A stretch of 58,810 nucleotides of DNA from JABMQF01 sp964563755 (GTDB lineage Archaea; Nanobdellota; Nanobdellia; Woesearchaeales; UBA11576). Below are positions 37,729-46,908 of this stretch, piece by piece. Position numbers and translations under genes: made by a program. The DNA lies in the NCBI GenBank assembly GCA_964563755.1, contig CAZLYC010000012.1:1-58810 (forward strand), given 5' to 3'. The notes under the pieces were generated by a model. That model saw only the letters and a program-made list of their open reading frames with translations. It did no database searches and had not been told where the DNA came from. Each line of letters starts with the position of its first letter. Within the stretch, counting starts at the first letter, position 1.

Positions 37729-40347
37729 ATGGACTTTTACAAGGCAGGCCTGAAGGAGATTCTTGTCCAGTTCGATGCTTCTCTTAAAGGGCTTTCTTCC
37801 GAGGAAGCTGCAAGACGCATGCATAAATACGGGAAGAATGAGATAAAAGAGGCGGAAGGGGAGAAATGGTGGCAGATGCTGCTTTCTCAGTTCGCGTCCC
37901 CAGTCATCTGGATACTGATGGGCGCTGTGTTGATATCATTTGTCATAGGAGAGTTTGTCGATGCGATAGTAATTGTTGTAATACTTATGCTGAACGCGGT
38001 TCTGGGTTTCTTGCAGGATTTCCGTGCTGAAAAAGCGATAGAGGCATTGAAGAAGATGGCCGGCCTCAAGGCGATTGTCATACGTGACGGTGAGGAGAAG
38101 AAGATAGATGCGTCTGAACTTGTGCCCGGAGACATAATCATTCTTGAGACAGGAGAGAAGATACCTGCAGACGCAAGGATACTGGAGGAAGTCGAGCTTG
38201 AGACTCAGGAAGCGGCTCTTACTGGTGAATCTACTCCTGTGAAGAAATCTGTAGAGACTATAGCGCATCATGCAACGTTGGCCGACCAGCATAATATGGT
38301 ATTTTCCGGCACTATAATCACAAGAGGTCATGGAAAAGCGATAGTGTGCGCTACAGGCATGGAAGCTGAAGTGGGTAAGATTGCCCATATGATACAGAGT
38401 GTAGAGAAGAATCTTACTCCTTTGCAGAAGCAGCTCGCGAAGCTTGGCAAGTGGATGGGAATATTAGTTATATTGATTTGCGCAATAGTTTTTCTTACAG
38501 GCATTTTGGTGCATGAAGGAAGTCCATTAGAGCTTTTTTTTGCTGCAGTAGCTCTCGCTGTCGCAGCGATACCTGAAGGGCTTCCTGCAGTGGTCACTAT
38601 ATCCCTATCATTAGGTGTCCGTAGGATGGTCAAGAGAAATGCCTTGATGAGGCATCTTCCTAGCGTCGAGACACTTGGCTGCACTACAGTCATATGCACA
38701 GATAAGACAGGCACTCTTACACATAATGAGATGACTGTGAAACGCATATATGCTAACGGGAAAGATGTGACTGTAGGCGGCTCTGGCTACCTGCCTGAAG
38801 GGAAGTTTTCAGTCGACAAGTCTGAGATAGATCTTCTGTTGAGGATAGGCGCTCTTAACAATGATGCTAAGCTTGACCATTCGAACTGGAGTGTCATAGG
38901 CGACCCGACAGAAGGATGCCTGATAACATCTGCATTGAAGGCGGGGCTCGTGAAGGAGGAGCTGGACAAGAAATTCCCGAGGGTAGGAGAGCTGCCTTTT
39001 GACTCGGAGAGAAAGATGATGTCGACAGTGCATGATATCGGTGGCAAGCGATATGTCTATGTCAAGGGCGCTGCTGACATGCTCATACACAGGTGCAGGA
39101 AGATTTATTCAGGAGGGAAAGTTAAGCTTATTTCACCTGCTGAAAGGAAATTGATACTTAAGAAGAATGATGAGTACGCCAAGAGTGCTTTGCGTGTGCT
39201 TGGTTTTGCGTATAAGGAGATAACTAAGAAGGACAAGAAAGAGTCCTGGGAGAAAGACCTTGTTTTCGTCGGATTGCAGGCCATGATTGACCCTCCTAGA
39301 GAGGAAGTCAAGGGAGCGATAGCTAAGTGCAAGGCAGCAGGGATAAAAGTTGTGATGGTCACTGGTGACTTGAGGACGACTGCTGAGGCTATAGGCCGCG
39401 AGATCGGTCTTGAAGGCAAGGCATTGACTGGCCAGGATCTTGACCATATGACTGATGACGCGCTGGCAGATATCGTTAATGATGTTTCTATTTATGCTAG
39501 AGTCAATCCAGAGCACAAGCTGAAGATTGTTGCTGCGCTGAAGAAGAGAGGCCATGTTGTTGCGATGACTGGTGATGGTGTCAATGATGCTCCTGCTCTA
39601 AAAAAATCAGATATCGGGATAGCTATGGGCATAACCGGTACTGATGTTGCAAAGGAAGCTAGCGAGATGATTCTTACTGATGATAATTTCACATCTATAG
39701 TTAATGCCGTCGAGGAAGGACGTGGCATATATGATAATATACGCAAGTTCGTGAATTACCTTCTTTCATGCAATATGGGAGAGGTACTTGTCATTTTCAT
39801 AGGCGCAGTGCTCGGCATGCCGCTTATTCTCACTGCAGTGCAGCTGCTTTGGATAAATCTGGTTACTGACGGGCTGCCTGCCATAGCATTGGGCGTTGAC
39901 CCTGTATCTTCAGATGCGATGTCACGTCCTCCGAGGAAGAAGGCAGACAGGATACTTTCAAAAGGGATGTCACTTAACATATTCAGCACAGGCGCTCTCA
40001 TCTGCGTAACCACGCTTTTCACTTATTATATTGGCTCGCAGTACAGCGTCGAGGCAGGAAGGACGATGGCTTTCATGACACTCGCTATGCTTGAGATAGT
40101 CAGGCTTTATGTGATACGCCAGTCTTACCACTCAGGCATATTCTCCAACATTTGGCTTGTACTTGCGGTCCTGATGTCATTGACTCTGCAGCTTCTTGTA
40201 GTATATTCTCCGCTGAGCTTCTTCTTCGGCACAGTGTGGCTTACAGGAGGTCAGTGGCTCTATCTGTTAGGTGCGGTGGCTGTGGTATTAGTCATAAGCA
40301 GCATAACAAGCAGGATAATAAAGTCGATGACGCATGAGTTCTACTAA
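37729..40347 (+). CDS. P2A-type cation-transporting ATPase (calcium-type)
   Basis: 872 residues. TGES in the actuator domain, VAAIPEGLPAVVT in helix M4 (the P2 cation site), the phosphorylation loop ICTDKTGTLTHNEMTV with Asp near residue 325, and GDGVNDAPAL near 616 are all present. About ten membrane helices. LWINLVTDGLPAIALGVDP in M6 fits calcium pumps (SERCA/PMR1 type), although manganese is possible. It exports the ion using ATP. Its start abuts the tandem paralogue pair, suggesting cotranscription. Confidence 0.94.
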   Translation: MDFYKAGLKEILVQFDASLKGLSSEEAARRMHKYGKNEIKEAEGEKWWQMLLSQFASPVIWILMGAVLISFVIGEFVDAIVIVVILMLNAVLGFLQDFRAEKAIEALKKMAGLKAIVIRDGEEKKIDASELVPGDIIILETGEKIPADARILEEVELETQEAALTGESTPVKKSVETIAHHATLADQHNMVFSGTIITRGHGKAIVCATGMEAEVGKIAHMIQSVEKNLTPLQKQLAKLGKWMGILVILICAIVFLTGILVHEGSPLELFFAAVALAVAAIPEGLPAVVTISLSLGVRRMVKRNALMRHLPSVETLGCTTVICTDKTGTLTHNEMTVKRIYANGKDVTVGGSGYLPEGKFSVDKSEIDLLLRIGALNNDAKLDHSNWSVIGDPTEGCLITSALKAGLVKEELDKKFPRVGELPFDSERKMMSTVHDIGGKRYVYVKGAADMLIHRCRKIYSGGKVKLISPAERKLILKKNDEYAKSALRVLGFAYKEITKKDKKESWEKDLVFVGLQAMIDPPREEVKGAIAKCKAAGIKVVMVTGDLRTTAEAIGREIGLEGKALTGQDLDHMTDDALADIVNDVSIYARVNPEHKLKIVAALKKRGHVVAMTGDGVNDAPALKKSDIGIAMGITGTDVAKEASEMILTDDNFTSIVNAVEEGRGIYDNIRKFVNYLLSCNMGEVLVIFIGAVLGMPLILTAVQLLWINLVTDGLPAIALGVDPVSSDAMSRPPRKKADRILSKGMSLNIFSTGALICVTTLFTYYIGSQYSVEAGRTMAFMTLAMLEIVRLYVIRQSYHSGIFSNIWLVLAVLMSLTLQLLVVYSPLSFFFGTVWLTGGQWLYLLGAVAVVLVISSITSRIIKSMTHEFY

Positions 40348-40395
40348 GCAGTACCTGCAAAGCTAATGCGACAAGAGTACAATCTAAGCAGGCAA

Positions 40396-40890
40396 TCATC
40401 TCTTAAGGACTAGAGTCCATAAGAATCCTCCTAAAAACTTCGCAAGGAACTGGCCTGCTGTTATGAATAGCGAAAAACCGCCAAAAGCGACTGTAGGAAA
40501 GACTAAACTATCAGTCAACGAGCTGAACACATTTGAGCAATTCGATTTCACTATCCATTTTTTCTTATGCAGAATAGAGTAGACAACAAAATCGACTAGG
40601 CTTGCGAGCAGGAACGCCAAAAATGAAGCTATTGCGATAGTTCCAGCATTGCGATTGATGAGATATGATATGGCGCTTCCGGCAGATATGATGCCAAGCA
40701 TCTTAAACCAGAGGTTCTTGCCATGCCAAATTTCGTGCAAAGTGTCACGCACAGTCAGGTCAAGGCCTATCAAGGTAAACGCGACAATTATTGCTGCCTT
40801 TGCGCCGTATATAGCAGCTAGAATGTTTGCGGTGATAATTGAGGCTAAAAAACAAAATATTAACAAATATTGTTTTACATAAATATTCAT
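40396..40890 (-). CDS. VUT-family transporter (YhhQ/DUF165-like)
   Basis: 164 residues with five to six membrane helices. GLDLTVRDTLHEIWHGK and SNVFSSLTDSLVFPTVAFGG are the conserved family stretches. YhhQ imports queuosine precursors in bacteria; this archaeal copy is shorter at the N-terminus and may carry another base or vitamin (for archaeosine, for example). Ribosome binding site AAGGTGG. It diverges from a TrmB regulator across a shared A/T box, so regulation by TrmB is likely. Confidence 0.83.
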   Translation of the reverse strand: MNIYVKQYLLIFCFLASIITANILAAIYGAKAAIIVAFTLIGLDLTVRDTLHEIWHGKNLWFKMLGIISAGSAISYLINRNAGTIAIASFLAFLLASLVDFVVYSILHKKKWIVKSNCSNVFSSLTDSLVFPTVAFGGFSLFITAGQFLAKFLGGFLWTLVLKR

Positions 40891-40976
40891 AGTTCCACCT
40901 TATCGAGTTCTTGCCTAACCACCCAACACTAAAAAACACTTGTTTGAAGTAAAAAGCCGAAATATATAAAAATAAG

Positions 40977-40994
40977 TTCTCCTTTTTAGGAGAA
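40977..40994 (+). promoter_or_regulatory. Palindromic operator at the trmB start
   Basis: TTCTCCT and AGGAGAA are exact inverted copies around TTTT. The element fills the space between the TATA-like AATATATAAAA (40960-40971) and the TrmB start codon (40996), so a bound protein would block initiation. The same A/T box can serve the divergent VUT gene. As RNA it would hide the AGGAGA. Confidence 0.65.
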
Positions 40995-40995
40995 T

Positions 40996-41733
40996 ATGAT
41001 TGAAGAAAACCTGAAGTCATTAGGTTTCACTGACAATGAGACTAAGGTGTATCTTGCGCTGGTTAGACTCGGTAAATCTACAGCGACCAGGATTCGCCAA
41101 GAGACTGCAATATCAAACTCACAAGTATATGTAGCAATAGACTCATTAATCAATAAAGGAACGATAATGTACGAAAAGAACCCTTCTGGTAAGATATATT
41201 CTGCATTGAATCCTGACGTGCTGCTAGAATTGCTTGAAGATAGGAAGAGGAAGATAGAGGAATGCATACCTGCGCTGAAAAAGATAAGCCAAAAGGAGAT
41301 TAAAACAACAGATACGGCTGTTTTTGAGGGATTTCACGGGTTTAAGGCAGCGCTTTTCAACATTGTAAACGAATGCCCTAACGGAGAGACGCTCTACATA
41401 ATAGGGTTTTCAAACCAAGCTTACAAAAATGAAAAATTATCTGCTATGCTTAAGGATGTGAACAGGATATCAATACGTAAAAGACACAAATTCAAGCTCA
41501 TACTTGACAACAGGGACAATAAGTTCTACAAACATAGAAAAGAAGAGAAGATATCGAATATCCGTTTCATGGGTCGTGGATTCAACAGCCCTGCAGCTAT
41601 AGACATATATCAAGACACTGTCTGCATACTGATGTGGGGTGATACTCCTTACGCTTTTACTATAAAGAACAGGAGCATAGCAGACGGATTCAAGACATAC
41701 TTTGATTTTCTCTGGAACATGGCAAAACCATGA
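40996..41733 (+). CDS. TrmB-family transcriptional regulator
   Basis: 245 residues. The N-terminal winged helix (GFTDNETKVYLALVRLGKST...SNSQVYVAIDSLINKGTIMY) and a short coiled-coil linker (LLEDRKRKIEECIPALKKI) lead to a ligand-binding part of the TrmB type (FEGFHGFKAALFNIVNECPN). TrmB proteins sense sugars or other small molecules and repress or activate transport and metabolic genes. Leaderless start after a TATA box and palindrome. The neighbouring VUT transporter is the most obvious target. Confidence 0.87.
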   Translation: MIEENLKSLGFTDNETKVYLALVRLGKSTATRIRQETAISNSQVYVAIDSLINKGTIMYEKNPSGKIYSALNPDVLLELLEDRKRKIEECIPALKKISQKEIKTTDTAVFEGFHGFKAALFNIVNECPNGETLYIIGFSNQAYKNEKLSAMLKDVNRISIRKRHKFKLILDNRDNKFYKHRKEEKISNIRFMGRGFNSPAAIDIYQDTVCILMWGDTPYAFTIKNRSIADGFKTYFDFLWNMAKP

Positions 41734-41796
41734 TGGAAGAATGGACAGAGCATTTCCTACCAAATCTTTATAAAACGCCTTGCTAATTCTGTGTCT

Positions 41797-43482
41797 ATGA
41801 AAGATTTTTTCGACGAAATCATCTCGGAGTTAAGGGGCAAGAAGCTCTCAAAGGAAGAGGTATCAAGGATTAAGCTAAAGCTTTGCAGGAAGCATGCCAT
41901 AAAGCAGGTTCCTACAGACATAGAGATACTCTTGCATGCAGCTGATGCGGATGTAGGTGAGCTGAAATCCATACTCAGGACAAAGCCTGTCCGTTCCATA
42001 AGCGGCGTCTCGGTAGTTGCTATAATGTGCAAGCCACATAAGTGCCCGCATGGTAAGTGCAGCATCTGCCCTGGTGGTGTTGATTCTTTATTTGGTGATG
42101 TTCCTCAGTCTTATACTGGCAAGGAGCCAGCGACAATGCGCGCGATTATGAATGAGTTTGATCCTTACCTGCAGGTGTTCAACCGTCTTGAGCAGTACAT
42201 CACTGCAGGCCACCTGCCTGATAAGGTAGAGCTGATAATAATGGGCGGCACTTTCCCTTCGACATCGAAGATATACCAGAAGGCTTTTGTAAAGCAGGCA
42301 TTAAAAGCGATGAATGATTTCAGCGACAATTTCTTTCTAGGCGGCAAGCTTGACCTGAAGAAGTTCAAGGAGTTTTTTGATCTTCCAGGAAGCACAAAAG
42401 ATGATGTGCGGACAGCGTCAATAAGGAAAAAACTGCTTGCTTTGAAGAAGAAAAGCTCGTCATTGGAAGCAGAGCAGTTGAGGAATGAATCGTCGTCAAT
42501 AAGGTGCGTCGGCCTCACTGTCGAGACGAGGCCTGATTACGGAAGGCTGAAGCATGGTAATTTCGCTCTTGATTTAGGAGCGACAAGGATTGAGCTTGGC
42601 ATAGAGTCGATATCAGACAAGATACTGAAGAATATCGAGAGAGGGCATGATGTCGCGGAATCAATAGCGTCGATACGGGAACTGAAGGACTTAGGTTTCA
42701 AGCTTAACTTCCATTACATGATAGGTCTTCCGGGTTCATCTCCGAGGTTAGACATAGCGGGCCTGAAGATGCTTTTCAAGAATCCTGATTTCCGTCCTGA
42801 CATGCTGAAGATATATCCTTGCATGGTGTTGAAAGGGACAAAGCTCTATGATTTATGGAAGAACGGCAGTTTCGTTCCACTGTCTGCTGAAGCAGCTGCT
42901 GAAATCATCTCAGAATTCAAGCGAGATGTGCCGAATTATGTTAGGATAATGAGGATACAACGAGACATTCCTACAAATATGACTGAAGCAGGAGTGGAGA
43001 GGACAAACTTGAGGCAGTATGTGGATGAGCTTTGTAAAAAGAAAGGGATAACTTGTCGTTGCATACGCTGCAGGGAAGTAGGAAGGGCAAAAAAACTAGG
43101 AAAAGTAGAAGTCACAGTCACAAAATACGAAGCAAGCAAGGGTACGGAGTTCTTCATAGCAGCAGAAGATGTGAAGAATGACGTTCTTGTAGGGTTCACG
43201 AGGCTAAGATTCCCGTCGAAGACAGCAAGGAAAGAGATTACAGGCCAGTCTGCGCTGATAAGAGAGCTTCATGTATACGGCGAGACAGCAAGCATAGGTG
43301 AAAAATCATCTTCAAAGCACCAGCACAAAGGTTTTGGCTCGAGTCTGTTGAAAAAAGCAGAAGAGATAGCAAAAGAGCACGGTAAGGACAAAATCATTGT
43401 CATCTCAGGTATAGGTGTCAGGGAATATTATTCTAAATTTGGCTATTTGCGTGAAGGCCCGTACATGATAAAGAGAATCTGA
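41797..43482 (+). CDS. elp3: tRNA uridine carboxymethyltransferase Elp3
   Basis: 561 residues. Radical-SAM Cys cluster CKPHKCPHGKCSICPGG, followed by IIMGGTFPS and the Elp3 body (GLTVETRPDYG, RIELGIESI, FHYMIGLPGSSP). The C-terminal acetyltransferase domain has RELHVYGE, HKGFGSSLLKKAEEIA and GIGVREYYSKFGY. A single archaeal Elp3 makes cm5U at the tRNA wobble position using acetyl-CoA. The ATG at 41797 is 27 bases after CTTTATAAAA, so a leaderless start is chosen over an in-frame GTG at 41791. Confidence 0.96.
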   Translation: MKDFFDEIISELRGKKLSKEEVSRIKLKLCRKHAIKQVPTDIEILLHAADADVGELKSILRTKPVRSISGVSVVAIMCKPHKCPHGKCSICPGGVDSLFGDVPQSYTGKEPATMRAIMNEFDPYLQVFNRLEQYITAGHLPDKVELIIMGGTFPSTSKIYQKAFVKQALKAMNDFSDNFFLGGKLDLKKFKEFFDLPGSTKDDVRTASIRKKLLALKKKSSSLEAEQLRNESSSIRCVGLTVETRPDYGRLKHGNFALDLGATRIELGIESISDKILKNIERGHDVAESIASIRELKDLGFKLNFHYMIGLPGSSPRLDIAGLKMLFKNPDFRPDMLKIYPCMVLKGTKLYDLWKNGSFVPLSAEAAAEIISEFKRDVPNYVRIMRIQRDIPTNMTEAGVERTNLRQYVDELCKKKGITCRCIRCREVGRAKKLGKVEVTVTKYEASKGTEFFIAAEDVKNDVLVGFTRLRFPSKTARKEITGQSALIRELHVYGETASIGEKSSSKHQHKGFGSSLLKKAEEIAKEHGKDKIIVISGIGVREYYSKFGYLREGPYMIKRI

Positions 43483-43554
43483 ATTTGTTTAAATACGCAC
43501 AGTAATCTTTATAAGTGACCTATTTTTCGTTTTAACATATTAAATTGGTGTTTT

Positions 43555-44691
43555 ATGATGAACAAGACATTGTTTATATTTTTAGCTACACTTCTTGTGT
43601 TGGTTGTCGGAGTAGCTGCTGAAGAGAATATCACAGAGCAAGTCAATCCTCCTGTGGACAACTCAACCATAGAGCCTCCGGCAGATAATTCTACTGTTGA
43701 GCCTGGACTGAACGAGAGTCTGCCTCCAGAGGTGCCTCCTGTGCCTGAAGAGGAACCAGATGAGCCAATCGACGAGAAGATTCCTGAAATAATGTCTTTT
43801 GATATGGTTGACTTCTTGCCGAAGCGCTTCAATATAGGCGATGCCCAGTTCAATATAAAGATAAAGAACAAGGGCAATGTGAAACTTGGCAAGCTTGTTG
43901 CATTGGTCTCTGGAAAGGGTTACGCCACTTATGATGTGATGCCTATAGAATATCTTAATCCAGGAGAGTCTTCATATATTATAGTCATGGGTTCATTCAA
44001 GACAGCGGGTGAGATAGAACTCACGATAAAGGTCAATGATGACATCTTTGTTCAGAACGTGACTGTCGTAGACCCGTATTATGTTGATGCTGCGCAGAGA
44101 AGAAAAGATGAAGCTGCTGCGGCAGCTGCAAAGAGGCAGCTTATTGAAGTCTTAGAGACGCAGGTAAAGGAGCTTGAACTTAATTATACTGCGCTTGAGA
44201 CAGAACTAAGAGTCAAGAAAGAGAATAATTATGATGTTGCTGACATAAGCCTTGTAGACCTTAAGTCCTATATCAGGGATGCGCGTTCAAGCATACTTAT
44301 GGAAGACCCTGTCAAGGCCAAGGCGAGTATAGAAGTAGCTCATGATGAACTTCAGTATCAGGCAGAGAAGATAAGCGAAGCGAAGCTGATAAAGAAATCA
44401 TGGATGGATACGTTTAGGAGCAATCTTCTTCTGATATCGTCGACAGCAGGTGCGATACTCACTCTTTTTGCGGCTTACGAGCTGTTCAAGAAAAAGAAAG
44501 AGGCTGTTGCAGAGAAAGTCATGAATGTGAGGGTCAGTTTCGCGAAGAAGAAGCTTAAGATCAAGAGTCCTAAAGAGAAGAAAAAGCAGAAAAAGAAGTC
44601 AAAGCCTGCCGAAGGGACTAAGGAAGAGACTCCTGCTGCGGAAGAAGAGCCTGCGACTGCTGAAGAGAAGAACGAAGAGACTCAAGCCTAA
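43555..44691 (+). CDS. Secreted CARDB-like protein with coiled coil and membrane anchor
   Basis: 378 residues. Signal peptide (residues 5-22), a Pro/Glu-rich linker (25-75), a beta domain (FNIGDAQFNIKIKNKGNVKL, IEYLNPGESSYIIV) of CARDB type, a coiled coil (185-225 and beyond), one membrane helix (NLLLISSTAGAILTLFAAYEL) and a Lys- then Glu-rich cytoplasmic tail. Topology puts the beta domain outside. Function unknown. TATA-like CTTTATAAG at 43507 and GGTG before ATG. It converges on the AsnC gene with a 4-base overlap. Confidence 0.72.
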   Translation: MMNKTLFIFLATLLVLVVGVAAEENITEQVNPPVDNSTIEPPADNSTVEPGLNESLPPEVPPVPEEEPDEPIDEKIPEIMSFDMVDFLPKRFNIGDAQFNIKIKNKGNVKLGKLVALVSGKGYATYDVMPIEYLNPGESSYIIVMGSFKTAGEIELTIKVNDDIFVQNVTVVDPYYVDAAQRRKDEAAAAAAKRQLIEVLETQVKELELNYTALETELRVKKENNYDVADISLVDLKSYIRDARSSILMEDPVKAKASIEVAHDELQYQAEKISEAKLIKKSWMDTFRSNLLLISSTAGAILTLFAAYELFKKKKEAVAEKVMNVRVSFAKKKLKIKSPKEKKKQKKKSKPAEGTKEETPAAEEEPATAEEKNEETQA

Positions 44692-45134
44692 GCCTGGCTC
44701 AGGACAAGCATTGTCTGTGTCTTATCTATACCGTCAACACTTCTTAATTTCTTTATTATGAAATCGTTAAGTTCTTCTACTGTAGATGACCTGACCTTTA
44801 GAAGTATGTCTGTTCCTCCTGTTGTTATGCTGACCTCTTCAACTTCCTCGAACTTCCTGAGTTTTGATGCCAGTTCATTCTGCTCTATCTTCTTGCCGCT
44901 AGGAAGATTGTAACTTACTGATACAAGTATGTATGCGAGCATTGGCTTGCCCAGCTTCGCATGGTCGAGCCTGACAGTGTATCCTTTGATTATGCCTTTT
45001 TCTTCGAGTTTTTTTATCCTGTTATGTACTGTGGTCACAGGTATGTTGAGCTTTTTTGATATCTGACCTGTGGTGAGCTTCGCGTCATGCTCTAGCTGCG
45101 AGATTATAGAATGATCTTTCTTGTCTAGCTTCAT
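44688..45134 (-). CDS. Lrp/AsnC-family regulator
   Basis: 148 residues from MKLDKKDHSIISQLEHDAKL. The helix-turn-helix (TTGQISKKLNIPVTTVHNRIKKLEEKGIIKGY) is followed by the RAM ligand-binding domain (LAYILVSVSYN, VEEVSITTGGTDILLKVR). A TATA box 26 bases before the ATG at 45134 supports a leaderless start; the frame extends 20 codons upstream. It is divergent from asnA, the arrangement of bacterial asnC-asnA, so it probably senses asparagine and controls asnA and itself (inference). Confidence 0.9.
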   Translation of the reverse strand: MKLDKKDHSIISQLEHDAKLTTGQISKKLNIPVTTVHNRIKKLEEKGIIKGYTVRLDHAKLGKPMLAYILVSVSYNLPSGKKIEQNELASKLRKFEEVEEVSITTGGTDILLKVRSSTVEELNDFIIKKLRSVDGIDKTQTMLVLSQA

Positions 45135-45138
45135 AATG

Positions 45139-45153
45139 TGGAAAAATATTCCA
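45139..45153 (-). promoter_or_regulatory. Palindromic operator of the AsnC-like regulator
   Basis: TGGAA and TTCCA flank TATTT between the TATA-like TTTATAAAAT (45155-45164) and the start codon at 45134. A second TTTCCATATATT half-like site lies at 45188-45199, upstream of the asnA TATA box. Autorepression is inferred. Confidence 0.6.
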
Positions 45154-45266
45154 TATTTTATAAATATTTCGGTGTTTTTAGAGTAAATTTCCATATATTT
45201 CAGGATAATATTATATATCTCTTTTGTAAGCTATATCCATCAATATTGTTGTGAGGTGCGTAAAAG

Positions 45267-46298
45267 ATGAAAGCAGTTTTCCCGGATGGCTACAGGCCTA
45301 AGTTGGATTTTTTTGAGACTGAAACAGCAATCAAGCTTGTAAAGGACAAGTTCGAGCGCTCTCTTGCGGATTTGCTTAACTTAAGGAGGGTTTCAGCACC
45401 TAAATTCCTGGTTACAGGGACAGGTTTGCAGGACGACCTTGCAGGAACCCAGGTTCCGGTATCATTCAGCACAAAGTTCGACGACCGTAAGGTCGAGATT
45501 GTGCATAGCCTTGCGAAATGGAAGCGATTCATGCTGGGCAAATATGGATTCAAGCACGGAGAGGGTCTTTACACAGATATGGATGCGGTGAGAAAGGATG
45601 AAGATGTAAGTCCAATACACAGCATCTATGTCGACCAGTGGGACTGGGAACGTGTGATGTCCAGGGAAGAGCGCTGCATCGGCTATCTTGAGAAGACCGT
45701 GAGAGGGATATACTCAGCGATAAAGATGACAGAGGAAGCGGTAGCAAAAGAGTTTCCGTCGCTAGAGACAAGGCTTCCAAGTGACATAAGTTTCGTCTTT
45801 TCAGAGGATGTTGAGAAGAGATATTCCGGATTGTCCCCTAAAGAGAGAGAGCATGAGATTGCGAAAGAATACAAGGCAGTGTTCCTCATAGGTATCGGGC
45901 ACAAGTTGCAGTCAGGGCAGCCTCATGATTTGAGGGCAGCGGATTATGATGACTGGAGCACAGAGACTAAAGAAGGATATCATGGTTTGAACGGCGACAT
46001 AATTATCTGGGATCATGAACGTGGAACAGCTCTCGAGCTCTCTTCTATGGGTATACGCGTGGATGAAGGCGCATTATTGCGCCAGCTTGAGATTGGTGGT
46101 TTGTACAGCAGGAAAGACCTGCCTTTCCACAAGTCTGTCATCGAAGGCACCACTCCTTTATCTGTCGGAGGAGGTATAGGCCAGTCAAGACTCTGCATGG
46201 CATTGCTCCATAAGGCACACATAGGCGAAGTTCAGTCAAGCGTCTGGCCGAAGGATGTTGAAGAAGAGTTTGAGAAGAGGAAAGTGCCTCTGCTTTAG
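45267..46298 (+). CDS. asnA: Aspartate-ammonia ligase (asparagine synthetase A)
   Basis: 343 residues, full AsnA length. FFETETAIKLVKDKFERSLAD, LVTGTGLQDDLAGTQVPVSF, YVDQWDWERVM and the C-terminal GGGIGQSRLCMALLHKAHIGEVQ are conserved class II synthetase-like motifs. It makes asparagine from aspartate, ammonia and ATP. Ribosome binding site GAGGTG; TATA-like ATTATATATC at 45210-45219. The divergent AsnC-type regulator is the likely controller. Confidence 0.96.
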   Translation: MKAVFPDGYRPKLDFFETETAIKLVKDKFERSLADLLNLRRVSAPKFLVTGTGLQDDLAGTQVPVSFSTKFDDRKVEIVHSLAKWKRFMLGKYGFKHGEGLYTDMDAVRKDEDVSPIHSIYVDQWDWERVMSREERCIGYLEKTVRGIYSAIKMTEEAVAKEFPSLETRLPSDISFVFSEDVEKRYSGLSPKEREHEIAKEYKAVFLIGIGHKLQSGQPHDLRAADYDDWSTETKEGYHGLNGDIIIWDHERGTALELSSMGIRVDEGALLRQLEIGGLYSRKDLPFHKSVIEGTTPLSVGGGIGQSRLCMALLHKAHIGEVQSSVWPKDVEEEFEKRKVPLL

Positions 46299-46334
46299 TT
46301 AAGCTTATTAAATAAAATATTTTTTTATTTCTTT

Positions 46335-46865
46335 ATGGACATCCCTGGCAAGTTTGAAGCTATAAAAGCTGAATACGCAAAGCTAGAATCATCTCTTAAG
46401 AAATCAGGAAAAGGAGTTGTGTACGACACAGAGAAAGGAATCTACGGAACTACAAATCTTGACAACATCTTTAAGTTCTTCAAGGAGATAAATCTTGAAA
46501 GTTGCCGGAATTTTATCGACCTTGGCTGCGGTGATGGACGTGTAGTGCTCGTCGCTGCATTGTTCACAAAGGCGACAGGGATAGAATATGACGCAGAACT
46601 TATAGCAGTAGCAAAGAATATTCAAAAAAAGCTAGGTATTGATTGCGAACTTGTTCAAGGGGACTATCTTGAACAGGACATTTCAGGGTATGATATTGTA
46701 TTCATGAACCCAGACCATAGCTTCGGTGAGCTTGATAAGAAGCTTAAGGATGAGCTCAAAGGCAGGCTTTTCATATATAATGAGATATTTGCTCCAGACG
46801 TATTGAAAAAAGGCAAGAAATACTGGTATGGACAGATACCGGTAATAGAATATTGCCGCATTTAA
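46335..46865 (+). CDS. Class I SAM-dependent methyltransferase
   Basis: 176 residues. Motif I FIDLGCGDGRVVLVAAL, the acidic residue at the end of the second strand in GIEYDAELI, and a motif IV-like FMNPDHSF. The overall build and early segment (GKGVVYDTEKGIYGTTN) resemble small archaeal Dot1/RrmJ-like folds, but the substrate is unclear; the MNPD motif is like NPPY of N-methyltransferases. TTAAATAAAATA about 25 bases before ATG points to a leaderless transcript. Confidence 0.85.
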   Translation: MDIPGKFEAIKAEYAKLESSLKKSGKGVVYDTEKGIYGTTNLDNIFKFFKEINLESCRNFIDLGCGDGRVVLVAALFTKATGIEYDAELIAVAKNIQKKLGIDCELVQGDYLEQDISGYDIVFMNPDHSFGELDKKLKDELKGRLFIYNEIFAPDVLKKGKKYWYGQIPVIEYCRI

Positions 46866-46908
46866 ATGACTCAAAAGACATTTAAACATCCGCGTTTTAT
46901 TTTCTGGT

